Part shown: one piece after another, positions 1-9,735 of the stretch
Numbering within the stretch: position 1 is the first letter of the stretch
How the letters are laid out: the number at the start of each line of letters is the position of its first letter
Assembly (NCBI RefSeq): GCF_029168945.1
Contig: NC_083602.1
Span: 74,730,600-74,794,599 of the forward strand
Source of the DNA: Cannabis sativa
Lineage: Eukaryota > Streptophyta > Magnoliopsida > Rosales > Cannabaceae
DNA: 64,000 nucleotides
Direction of reading: 5' to 3'
Position numbers and translations under genes: made by a program
The notes under the pieces: generated by a model
The model's input: only the letters and a program-made list of their open reading frames with translations
What the model was told of the DNA's origin: nothing
Database searches by the model: none

Positions 1-1512
1 TCGAGTCAAACGATAATAATCGTTTCCTATTATTTCCCTCGATCATAATCAAGTCACATCCGATACACATCGTTAACAACACATAACAAGATTTCGATCT
101 TAATCGAAACTGTAACAATTATAACATTAACCTTATACAGTATTTAATACTTTTCTTACCTCAGTCCAGAAGTTTAGTATGCATCCCTTTTAAATGGAAT
201 TGAAGCTTGGCAATCCCGGGTCCTATGTCACGACAACAACTCTCGATAAATACTTTAATCAAAATCTCTAAGAAAATCAAAATTCTTACAACCCGACAAC
301 ACCTAATCTTCAACACCCCATAACAAGTCGTACTACACATAATTAACCTACAATAGATACTGGATACAACCCCGAGCCAAAACCAAGTCCTGAAGAAAAC
401 CCAAAAATTTCCCCTGCAGTACAACCGGTCGACCGGTTCTGCTACATCAGAACCAACCGGTCGACCGGTTCTGGCAGACCAAATTCATAAGTTTTCTTCC
501 CCAAATTCGAACCCAACTCCTTCCAAACCTGCCCAGCAGCTCCAGATCAACATAATACCATAAACTCAATATATTAAAAGCATCAAACCACAATAATTCA
601 ATCACTAATTCATTTCACCATGTTAAAACCACAACTAAGCTTCAAAAAATCAAGCTTTCAATCTCCAAACCACACAGCCACCATTGAAGCTAATTGGAAC
701 TCAAACATACCATAGAATTAAGACCAAAACCAACCCTGAACATGAAGCAAATACCCAGCCCGAAATTCTTAGAAACCTAACCCAAAACTCAACCTAAACT
801 TCAATAAAACAAGTGGAAAAAAAATAGAAAACTTACCACACAACTTAAGGGACTTTTATCCATAGTCAAAACTGCTAGAAATTGGTTGAAGTTGAGAAGA
901 AAAAGCTTCCTTGCTGCTGCTCCTAGGGCTTCGAATGGTAGAAGAAAGAAAATAGAACTTGTTATAGTTTTCTAGGTTTCCTTCCTTTTATTTATTTATA
1001 TATATTTTTTTTTAAATAACCCTCCATTATAACACATAAAGCCTAAGTATAATCAGCCCACACTCACAAGAAAAACCAAAAATAACAAAAGACAAATTAG
1101 GGTAATTGACCATTTTACCCCTCCTTCCAAAACTTAAGACATGGGATAACTTAGGGCATTTTAGTCATTTCTAACTTTCCCGATATAACCCACTGTTCAA
1201 CATTTTAACCTCATCCAGTATAAACCCAGTTCAATATAACTTAATTGTCGTGACATTTTGACCACTCCGTCAAGTTCCACAGTTGTCAGGCCCAAAAATA
1301 TTTTATTCAAATTATGGTATCTATGATACCCACACATTCCAATAAAATCTCCGTAATTAATAAATTACGCTTTATTTATTCATTTACTAAAATTTCACTA
1401 ATTAACTCGTAATTAGCTTAAGTAAGATTATAATCTTACTCTAATATCCATATAACTACATATTTAATAAAATATGGCCAAATAAATATCAATAAAATTT
1501 TCAGGATATTAC
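1..1512 (-). mobile_element. Partial LTR of a Tekay/Del-like chromovirus (Ty3/gypsy)
   Basis: On the minus strand this stretch would begin TGTAATATCC, a typical LTR start for Tekay/Del chromoviruses, and it has the same layout as the complete LTR at 22856-24943. Both share a cluster of ACCGGTCGACCGGT palindromes, a CA-rich leader-like stretch, a line resembling 'aataaaatctccg.aatt', and AT-rich sequence near the terminus. It is clearly a different, diverged family member. The other end lies outside the window, so solo LTR versus full element cannot be decided. No coding capacity is supported; the short ORFs here look random. The last A of the expected ...ATTACA terminus is not present, so the boundary near 1510 is approximate. 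Confidence 0.6.
423..470. repeat. Twin 16-bp palindromes in Tekay-like LTR
   Basis: The perfect palindrome AACCGGTCGACCGGTT occurs at 423-438 and again at 455-470. The spacer is part of another inverted repeat, GGTTCTG at 435-441 against CAGAACC at 448-454. The same palindromic core recurs in the LTRs of the chromovirus at 22856-33307. Confidence 0.9.
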
Positions 1513-1556
1513 TTGCTAATGGCCCAATGGAGGCTTGAAGCGGGGACGTTACAAAA

Positions 1557-1569
1557 TGATATCAGAGCC
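1557..1569 (+). other. Cassandra primer binding site
   Basis: TGATATCAGAGCC lies three bases after the 5' LTR end. It differs by one base from TGGTATCAGAGCC, the usual plant site complementary to the 3' end of initiator methionine tRNA. Confidence 0.85.
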
Positions 1570-1794
1570 TTGACCCAGCCGGAAGTGTGGTCGACGAGGA
1601 CGTCGGACCCCGTAAAGGGGGGGTGATTATGACAGTCAGTAGTCCCGTGATCCGTAAGGGGAAATATCGGGTAAGCTGTGCAATCCCACACCGCCTGGGG
1701 AAGGTCAAGCGGGATGATTCTGAGACTGTGTAGGTATGGGACTACACAGTTGAAGAGAGCATAAATGGATTGATTGGTACTTCCTATATCAACA

Positions 1795-1912
1795 AGGTGC
1801 ATCTTGTTTTTCGGTAGCGCATCTCGAAAGAACTCCATAGTTAAGCGTGCTTGGCCTGGAGCAATTTCAAGGATGGGTGACCTCCTGGGAAGTTTTCCCA
1901 GGATGCGTGTGA
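1795..1912 (+). ncRNA. 5S rRNA-derived domain with pol III internal promoter, in Cassandra LTR
   Basis: About 118 nt align by eye to plant 5S rRNA, which is about 120 nt. The box A region AGTTAAGCGTGC (1839-1850), the intermediate element GATGGGTGA (1872-1880) and the box C region CCTCCTGGGAAGT (1881-1893) are intact and correctly spaced. The 5' quarter and the 3' end are diverged from true 5S genes, so this is not a functional 5S rRNA gene. Cassandra LTRs are known to carry such sequences and can be transcribed by RNA polymerase III. Whether this copy is transcribed cannot be seen. Confidence 0.9.
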
Positions 1913-2060
1913 GTGAGGACAAAGCACGCTAGAAACACTTGTGTTGGTCTGTAGGGTCAGTCATCAATCCAGGAAGCAGCCAGAGTGGCGTACTCGTGTA
2001 TAAGAGCCATTAGTCCGTGGGTGTAAGGGCCCAATGGAGGCTTGAAGCGGGGACGTTACA

Positions 2061-2947
2061 ACGTAAGTATCAGAGTATATTTGTAACCCGCTGACTGTAA
2101 GGTCTTAGGCGAGGAATCAATGTACAAACTGACACTTAGTATATTAGCGAGAAACCATATGTCGTTGAATGCGAATTGCAAGGCATCAAGGACAGTACAC
2201 ATTGGATGACGAAAGCGACATATATCAATTGCGAAAGTCCTTAGTGTACAAACTAAGTGTTACAGACGGATCGACTCAAGACCAAGTAAGCGAGGTTCCC
2301 GTCTCATTATGGGAAGACCTCATATAACTTCATCCCGTTAGCGTCAGCGAGGCTCACAACCCTGGCAAGTTCGAAGCTAACATTCAAATGAGTTTCGAAG
2401 AATTCTTATTAAATAAGAATCGCGATCGACACCAGACATGCATCGTCGACCTCAGAAAGAAGAATGACTCCAGCTCGCTATTGAGATCACTGGAACCAAG
2501 CTTCTGTAGAGACAACTCCAAAAATAATAATTAAAGACATGATTTAAAACACGATCATTTTGACCCAGTAAAAGCGGGAAAATCACAACTATATGATTTT
2601 TAAATCATAAACCGTATTTACACTACGTGATATGTAATCAAATCCCATGATTTTAGGGATGACTGTTGTAGACATATTACAGTCAAATTTGTAATTAACT
2701 GTCCACTATGTAATTATAAATAGTGATAAAGAAGTTCAAAAAGGGGGACGAAAAAACTCATACCGGAGAGGTCTTGAAAAACAATCAGAAATCTGAATAA
2801 GATTGACTCGTAGACTATGCTAAATTTTAACTGCAAAACCACGTAAAAAACTTTGTGTTCATATTTTTACTTCTACGACTTTTATTATTTCTGTGTTAAA
2901 TTACCTTTGTGAGGCTCAAATTTGGTTAACGAAAATCTGCGTTAACA
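2061..2947 (+). mobile_element. Tat-1 5' LTR (right part)
   Basis: Inferred as LTR because it ends GTTAACA directly before the TTTGGTGCTTTCATTGAGAG motif, which follows the LTR end in Tat-2 in the same position. A TATA box, TATAAATA, lies at 2715-2722, about 230 bp before the LTR end, a sensible promoter position. The left end is lost against Cassandra. A partial inverted repeat surrounds TGTACAAACT near 2120 and 2247. There is no coding capacity. Confidence 0.65.
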
Positions 2948-2969
2948 ATTTGGTGCTTTCATTGAGAGC
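2948..2969 (+). other. Tat-1 post-LTR conserved site (probable primer binding site)
   Basis: TTTGGTGCTTTCATTGAGAG follows the LTR end. The Tat-2 counterpart at 41970 differs by one base (TTTGGTACTTTC...). Conservation and position suggest the minus-strand primer binding site; I do not assign the tRNA. Confidence 0.6.
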
Positions 2970-3030
2970 CTCTACGAAAAATCTGAGAAAAACCCTCCCT
3001 TCTTTTTTTTTTAAAAAAACCACCTCTTTC

Positions 3031-4640
3031 ATGGCTGAAAATCCAAAAAATGTTAACACCCCACATGAGGAAACTAATCATCATTCTGGGAAATAGCCCA
3101 TATGCTTCAGAAGGTCTACCAACCCGCAGTCCAAACGGACCACCCGTTCTAGGAGGACTTAACTTGAGGGTGGCCCTAGTACACGGACCACACGTTCCCG
3201 GAGAGCCCAACCCTAGTACGCGGATAACATGCTTGAGAAGAACTCAACATGGGGGTGGCCAAAACCCTAAGGCGAGGGATGAAGAGCTCAATCATGCTGG
3301 TGCCTGGAAGAAAAACAGAAAGTCTATGGCAGAAGGAACTTGTGAAACAGAAATTCGTCACCTGAGACGCTGTCTGGAAGAGGCACAACATCGAAACACT
3401 GAGTTAGAGCATGATGCAGCGTCGGCCAGGGCGGCATAGGGGACGAAAGCTCAAAATCAACTTGAACTTGGAGTGAGAAGACCACGAGGCAGACCTCGTG
3501 GCTCACGAACCAGGAGACAAGAAAATGCCCGAGAAGAACAACCCAGGGAAAACGAGATACCCCCTGAAAATCAAGACAAACAACCAGATGGGAGACAATC
3601 GGAAACTGATGAACAAGAAATCCCTCATGACAATGAGGAGGATCTTGGGACTCAATCGGGAGAACGGAGGTCACCTACTAGAAATCACTAGCGTTCTTCC
3701 CAAACCCATTGAGTGAGGACTCGTACAGACCCTAATGGGGGAAATATGACAAACCGCTCTCAGGGGGAAAGAACAGTTCGTGAAGAAGCAAGTGTGACCT
3801 CGAGGCGGTCAAGAACCCATATTTGATCAACTTGAAGAGGAGAAAGTACTCAACGAGCTAATGATCAAAAAAGTATGGGAACTAGTAAATCCACAAGTCA
3901 CTCAAAGACAAAGTCTATGAGTAGAACGCGATCTGTGAGTAAGATGAGGTCTGCCAACAATTACTCCCAACCGGATCTGTGAGAGCAGTTGAATCAGAAG
4001 AAACTTGATCTTCGCCAACAGCTTGGTCCAAAGCAAAAGGATCCCACCCAATTGCAGATAAACGAGCTGGAGGACAAGTTCAGGAGATATCAAGTGGGGG
4101 AATTAGAGAGGCAATTTGGATACGACTCTGACGAGGAGCTTGAGCCGTATCATCCAGATATAATGAATACCCCTTTTCCTTCGTGATTCAAAAACCCACA
4201 TGTCTCGTCATATGATGGAACCACTGATCTAGTCTCGCATTTGAATAACTTTAACATAATAATGCGAGCGAGTAATGTGATGAATAATTTACGCTATATT
4301 TTGTTCCCCACCTCGCTTGTTAGAGCTGCGAGTAGCTGGGTTAACAAGTTTACTCATCATTCAATAACCTCCTGGGAGCAACTGTCGAGGGATTTCAGGA
4401 AATAGTTCCAGGCTGCTAGGGATAGACGGCCCGAAGTGGCCTCGCTAACCAATATAAAGCAATAGCCCGGTGAGACACTTAAGGCATACTTAAGTCATTT
4501 TAGCACGGTTGTGGCTAGGGTTAGTAATTTGAATGACAACACATACCTTACAGCCCTTCAGGCGGGGATCTCTACTGATCCATTGACCGCAGGGGCGAGT
4601 TGTGGGATGACTTACAAGGTCGTCCAGTAAGAAGCATCAC
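3031..4640 (+). pseudogene. Tat-1 gag (capsid) remnant
   Basis: The reading frame starts at ATG 3031 (MAENPKNVN...), 84 bp after the LTR end, but stops after about 20 codons. It continues only in fragments: an Arg/Glu-rich basic region at about 3470-3700, a Glu/Leu-rich stretch at 3989-4186, then the Retrotrans_gag core at about 4190-4620. The core shows the motifs FPTSLVRAASSWVNKF and SWEQLSRDFRK, followed by a stop where Tat-2 has Gln. The structural protein would package element RNA in cytoplasmic particles. Frameshifts and several stops make it non-functional. Confidence 0.75.
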
Positions 4641-4701
4641 TGAGTTCAACGAAAGGGCTTAGGTATTTGTTTCCACGAGAAAGGAAGAAGCCCGAAAGGA
4701 A

Positions 4702-5800
4702 ATGAACTTGTTGAAAACAAGCTCAGGAAGCAAACCCAGCAATGTTTCAGCAAGTACTGTTTCCACGAGAATTGATAACTCGGGGCTTCTGGTTCGGAAA
4801 GAAAGGACGGTACTAAGCAACCATCAAAGGATAAAAAGAAACAAAAGAAGCATGACAAGTACATGCCAGTGTATGCTATTTTTTATCGAGCTTAATGAAA
4901 CTCGGGAGAATATATACCTTGCACATGAGCAGAAGGTTCCCTTCGGCAAGCCCGAGCCCATGAGGAATTCGAGGAGCAAAAAAGATCCTAACAAGTATTG
5001 TAAAATCCATAAGGATAGTGGGCATACGACCGACGAATGTTGCCAATTGAAAGATGAGATAGAAAGTCTCATTACTCGAAGCCATTTTAAAAAATATGTG
5101 AAAAGACAAGGCCATGGATACAACCAACTCAGTCTGCCCAATAACCTAAACAACCAAGGGTTACAACCTCTTCTTGTTGAAGGAGAGGACATCTGGTTAT
5201 TTCGGGAGGGCCACATATCGCAGGGGAAAGCAGTAACGGCCAGAAAAGATATGTGAAAGAGATAAAGAACGAGCAGTCGGTATTTTCCCCAGAACCTTCC
5301 AAGAAGGTGAAAACCGAATAACCTCCCATTATTTTGACGGAAGAAGACGAGAAAAACGTGAGGTATCGCCACGTCGGTCCATTGGTGATTACCGTTCAAT
5401 TCGCCAATAAAAGGATCAAGAGGGTGTTAATAGACAATGGGAGCTCGATAAATATCCTTTATAAGGAGACTACGGAAATTGGGGCTCGAAAAGGCCAAAT
5501 TAAGGTCTTGTATGGTGAATCTTTGAGGATTCACTGGAGACAGCATTACCAGTCTTGGCATAATTGAGCTCGCATTAACCTTAGGCGAGGCATCCCTATC
5601 TGCTACAATTATGTAAGACTTCTTAGTTGTGGACCTGCCATCGACTTATAACATATGGTTGGGTCGTCCAACACTGATCGGGCTAGGGGCAGTCAGTTCG
5701 ATCAAACACTTGTCCGTGAAATTCTAAACACCAAAAGGTGTGGGAGTGGTGCGTGGTGACTAGATGTTGGCTTGCGATTGTTATCGCATAGAGTTGCATC
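4702..5800 (+). pseudogene. Tat-1 gag zinc-knuckle region and aspartic protease remnant
   Basis: The frame at 4702-5256 carries the Tat-type knuckle CKIHKDSGHTTDEC (residue pattern C-x2-H-x4-GH-x4-C) followed by LKDEIESLI. Tat-2 has the same arrangement at about 43850-43925. The protease follows from 5334, with the catalytic motif VLIDNGSSINILY (D-N-G-S in place of D-T/S-G). The downstream protease part, around TYNxxLGRP-like residues near 5650, is in another frame. It would cleave the polyprotein. Broken by stops and frameshifts. Confidence 0.75.
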
Positions 5801-6049
5801 ATTGGAAAGTCGGTCATCAGTTGATGGCAATCTTGGCAGAAGAAACTGAAAAGAAAAACAAAGATCTCGACCCCTGAGTTCATGATGAGAAAAACCTATT
5901 GAAACCAATTAAGAATTGGAAGAGGTTATTCTTGACCCAGGAAGTCCCACAGAGTGTGTATACATTGGGAAGAACCTGGACGAGCATCGTAAATAGCAAC
6001 TAATAAGTTTTCTGAAGGCAAACCAGGGTCAGTTGGCCTGGAGTCATGG

Positions 6050-7362
6050 AGATATGATAGGGATTGACCCTAATGTTTTCTGTCATCATCTAAATGTTAA
6101 TCCAAACTACCTAGCAAAGAGACAGAAAAGGAGGCCCTTGGATTCCGACAAGCAAGGGGCACTAAAATAAGAAGTTGACAAGTTGTTAGTCAATGATTTT
6201 ATAGCGAGGTGTTTTATCCCTCGTGGATAGCCCATCGTGTTCTCGTCCCGAAGCCTAACGGAACTTGGAGAACTTGTGTTGATTTCTCTGATCTGAATAA
6301 GGCGTGCCCAAAAGACTATTCTCTACTTCTCAAGATCGATCAGTTAGTGGATGCAACTGCTGGGCACGAGCTTATGTCATTTATGGACGCATATTCTAGA
6401 TATACCCAGATAAAAATGTATGTCCCAGATCAAGAACACACAAACTTCGTAACCAACATGGGACTCTATTGTTATAAAGTCATGCCGTTCAAACTGAAGA
6501 ACGCTGGGGCAACGTATCACCGATTGGTAAACGAGATGTTCGCAAACCAAATAGGGTGAAACATGGAGATTTACATCAATGATATGTTGGTAAAATCAAT
6601 AAAAAGTAAGGATCATACCGCAGACCTCGCGAAATTCTTGAAGATATTAAAGAAGTATAACATGAAGCTAAACCCAAAAAAATGTTCCTTTGGAGTTTCC
6701 TCAGGAAAGTTCTTGGGAATTATAGTTAATGCAAGCGGTATTGAAGCAAATCCTGAAAAAATCAAGGCATTAGTAGACATGCCATCACCAACAAAGCCTA
6801 AGGAAGTACAAGCCCTGACAGGAAGAATGGCTGCACTTAACAGATTCATTTCGAAGTCAACTGATAAGTGTGTGTCGTTCTTCAATATATTACGAGGCAA
6901 TAAAAAGTTTGAGTGGACAAAAGACTACGAAGAAGCCTTTCAAAACATAAAAAGGCATCTAGCAACGCCTCCAGTTTTAGCGAAACCAATAACTGAAGAG
7001 ACGTTGTTTCTCTATTTACCATCTTGGAAGATGAAATTAGTGCCGCTATAGTGCGAGAAGAGGGCAAGCACTAGCAACCTATTTACTATGTAAGTAAAAG
7101 GTTACTATGGGTAGAATCCAGATATCCCCCTCCAAAAAAACTCGCGTTGTGCCTAGTCCATGCGTCTCGTAAACTACAGTCATACTTCCAGGCTCACCCG
7201 ATAAAGGTGTTAACCGATCAGCCCTTGAGACAAGGTTTTTCAAAACAACATGTTTCTGGAAGATTGATAAAATGGTCGATTGAATTGGGGCAGTTCGACA
7301 TAACATACAATCCTCGAAAATCCATCAAGGGTCAAGCTTTGGCTAACTTCTTCATAGAAGTG
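6050..7362 (+). pseudogene. Tat-1 reverse transcriptase and RNase H remnant
   Basis: RT motifs are in order: RRPLDSDK (6130), VLVPKPNGTWRTCVDF and LNKACPKD (6240-6315), LMSFMDAYSRYTQIKM, CYKVMPFKLKNAGATY. A TGA at about 6557 then stands where Tat-2 has Arg, followed by YINDMLVKS. The catalytic YxDD has become YIND, so the first aspartate is lost. RT thumb and connection (KKCSFGVSSGKFLG) and the start of RNase H (EFxWTKDYEEAFQNIK) follow. RNase H fragments reach about 7362 (QAHPIKVLTDQPLRQGF, KGQALANF), where Copia-1 interrupts the gene. Inactive by stops, frameshift and the missing Asp. Confidence 0.88.
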
Positions 7363-7367
7363 ATAAC

Positions 7368-9220
7368 TGTTGGGTTTTGTGCCCTAAATAAAACTCATTC
7401 CAATATAATCAGATTTACTTATTAAAGAAGATCAGAAATAACATTTTATGTTGCATGGTTCACATGATTTATTTCATGATTATATATATAATGTATGAAT
7501 TCCATTTAAGTCCAGAACATATGAATTTGTTAATGATTATAGTGTTGTCAGCACAGTGGAATATAATCTTAATAATATGTTCGAAAATTTATTCCCTGAT
7601 TTGTCAGAACACTGGATTTAGACTGACATGGTATAATCAGCGATAGGTATTCTTACACCGTGGAAAAGTGTTATGTCCTTTCCAGGACATTGGAAAAGTT
7701 TACCAGTATCGGATGTATGGAGTATACATCGGAAGGGACCGATATTGAACTTTGATTAGATATATTAGAATTTACCGTAATGTCTATTCAATTCAATATC
7801 ACATGTTGATCCTAGATCTAATGATCTTAATCCAGATATGATTAGGTTCAATCTTAAGAGTGTTATTCGTATTCTTTGATTTGTTAGTTAAGCCTACTTT
7901 TGGGTCAGGGTGATACGTAAATTTTGGGAACACGGTAGTGCAATTGAGTGGGAGAGCTAACATAAATATGGAATCTATAGCTTCTATCTGGCGAATAGAA
8001 AGTAAAGGAGGATTTCCTTCGAGCTTAACCAAACGAAAATAAATGGTGGCGTACTCATTTCACTTAGCTGAAATATCATTTATATAGGGTTAAGTGTTTT
8101 AAAGATAAAATAGATTGTAGGGTGTTACGGTAATTTAATCCCTTTACAGTGTAAATCATCTATATAGAGGATCATTGATCAAATTAAAATTATAACAATG
8201 GATAACTAATGACGTGTCTATATCGTGGAACATATAGAGCGTTCTATATGACTGAGAGTGCAATTCCAAGTTCTAAGAGTGGATTCAATAAGGAATTAAT
8301 AAGTTAGGGAATTTACTTGGTAAATTCGGTTCGACTTATTGGAAGCTCGGTTATATAGACCCATGGTCCCCATACTAGTTGAGGCCATACTGCTTGTAAG
8401 ACTCAGTTAATTGATTTTAATTAATCAATTATAATTCTAAAAGTTAGACTATGTCTATTTTATGAATTTTCACTAAGTAAGGGTAAAACAGTAAATAGAG
8501 AGTTTATAGGGTATATTTATTAATTGGGAAACTTTGATTAGTTTTTATCAATAAATAAAATAAATGACAATATATTATTTAATAATAAATTATAGTTATT
8601 AAATAATTAGATTTGACATTTATGTGGTTGAATGAGAAAATTGGCAATTTTGGAGAATGGGAAACTAGGAATGATAAAATAGGAAAGTTGCAAAAGTGAG
8701 AGGCTTGTTTCCATGGCCGGCCACTTTGCTTCCCTTTTCTTATTTTATTTTTCATTTTTAAATGCCAAGTAATTCAACCTTAACCCTATGTGGTATTCTA
8801 TAAATGTAAGGTAAAGGCTTCAAGTTTCACACACATTACTACATTATTTTCTTTCACAAAAACACTGTGAAGCCGCCACACCCTCTCTCTCTTTCTTCTC
8901 TGTTTTCGAAATTCCCTTGAGTGATAGAGTAGTGCCCACACACATCAAGTGGTACCTCAATCATAGTATGTAAGACTATGGAAAATCAACATCAAAGAAG
9001 GAGAGAAAGAGATCCAGATTCAGATCTTGATAATGCTCTGCTACAGAAAGGAATCAAGGGCTAGAGATCTGAATGGAAGGATTCATTATATTCCGCTGCA
9101 CTCAATGTAAGGTTTTTTTAAACTCTTATGTGTTTATTTTCATTGTTTTAGAATTCATATTAGGATGTTAATAAAACATACTTGGTAGTAAATCTAGATC
9201 CTGGTAAAATATTTCCAACA
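7368..9220 (+). mobile_element. Copia-1 5' LTR
   Basis: 1,853 bp, starting TGTTGGGTTTTGTGCC and ending ATTTCCAACA. The TATA region at 8799-8806 reads TATAAATG, one base off the TATAAATA of the other copies. Downstream is a CT-rich leader (CCCTCTCTCTCTTTC). An inverted repeat TAATTGATT-ttaatt-AATCAATTA lies at 8408-8431. The short ORFs inside recur in sibling LTRs but are not conserved in frame. Confidence 0.95.
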
Positions 9221-9221
9221 A

Positions 9222-9239
9222 CTGGCACCAGAGCCATGG
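9222..9239 (+). other. Copia-1 primer binding site
   Basis: CTGGCACCAGAGCCATGG starts one base after the LTR. It resembles TGGTATCAGAGCC, the initiator tRNA-Met site, with two differences; Copia-2 is identical here and Copia-3 reads TGGCCTCAGAGCC. Confidence 0.8.
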
Positions 9240-9494
9240 TAATGATTTACTTTCATGTAATATGAATTAAAACGATGTTTTATATGTTTTGTGTTGATTT
9301 GGATGGTTTCATGTTGGTTTATGTGTTTATGTGATGAAAGTTTGTGTTGTACGAATTTTTTCCATGAAAAATATTTTTTCTATTTTTGAAAATATTTTAT
9401 TTGGATTCCTTGTGAAAAATTAAGCAATTTTGTTTTTTACGAAACTCGATTCCGATAAAAATTGAAAAAGTTATGATTTTTGGAAAATCGGGAT

Positions 9495-9735
9495 TCATGG
9501 CTGTCGAAGCTAGGTGCACACATGCACCAGGTGCTTCGGACAACCCCCCATCCGCGCGCGTACCTCGGTAGTTCACCCTGCAGCATGCCCGTGTGTCTGG
9601 CCTGGGAACCCTGCAGCCCGCCGAGTTTTCTCGGCAGATGGGGTTGCAATCCCTCTGCTCCGCGCGCGTATGGGCTTAGTTTGGAGCCTATTTTGGCTGC
9701 ACTTGCAGCCTACTGGCAGCAAACCCCAAAATTGC
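9495..9735 (+). other. GC-rich patch after the PBS in Copia-1
   Basis: An abrupt GC-rich block in AT-rich surroundings, with GCGCGCGT runs near 9555 and 9660, CTGCAGC repeats, and a TTGGGGTT/CCCAAAA edge. A related but diverged block stands at the same place in Copia-2 (16795-17025). In Copia-3 only a short GCGATCGCG segment is there. The open frames crossing it are not conserved between copies, so I call it noncoding. Confidence 0.7.

Larger units (their letters stand above)
1513..2060 (+). mobile_element. Cassandra TRIM retrotransposon, 5' LTR truncated
   Basis: A terminal-repeat retrotransposon in miniature of the Cassandra group. The last 31 bp of the left LTR (1523-1553, ending GGGGACGTTACA) are identical to the end of the right LTR (2030-2060). 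A primer binding site lies directly after the left LTR, and a purine tract AAAGGGGGGG lies near 1613. The right LTR starts at either 1624 or 1677 (both TG), giving 384-437 bp. It carries the 5S rRNA-like domain that defines Cassandra. The element has no coding capacity, as is normal for TRIMs. Only about 40 bp of the left LTR remain; the rest appears to have been replaced by the Tekay-like LTR to the left, so a target-site duplication cannot be tested. Confidence 0.88.

Noticed and set aside
1795..1912. A genuine 5S rRNA gene
   Set aside because: Its ends are diverged from 5S and it lies inside a Cassandra LTR; only the internal promoter boxes are well kept.
1509..1922. 137-codon minus-strand ORF across Cassandra
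   Set aside because: It runs antisense through PBS, PPT and the 5S-like domain of a noncoding TRIM; open by chance.
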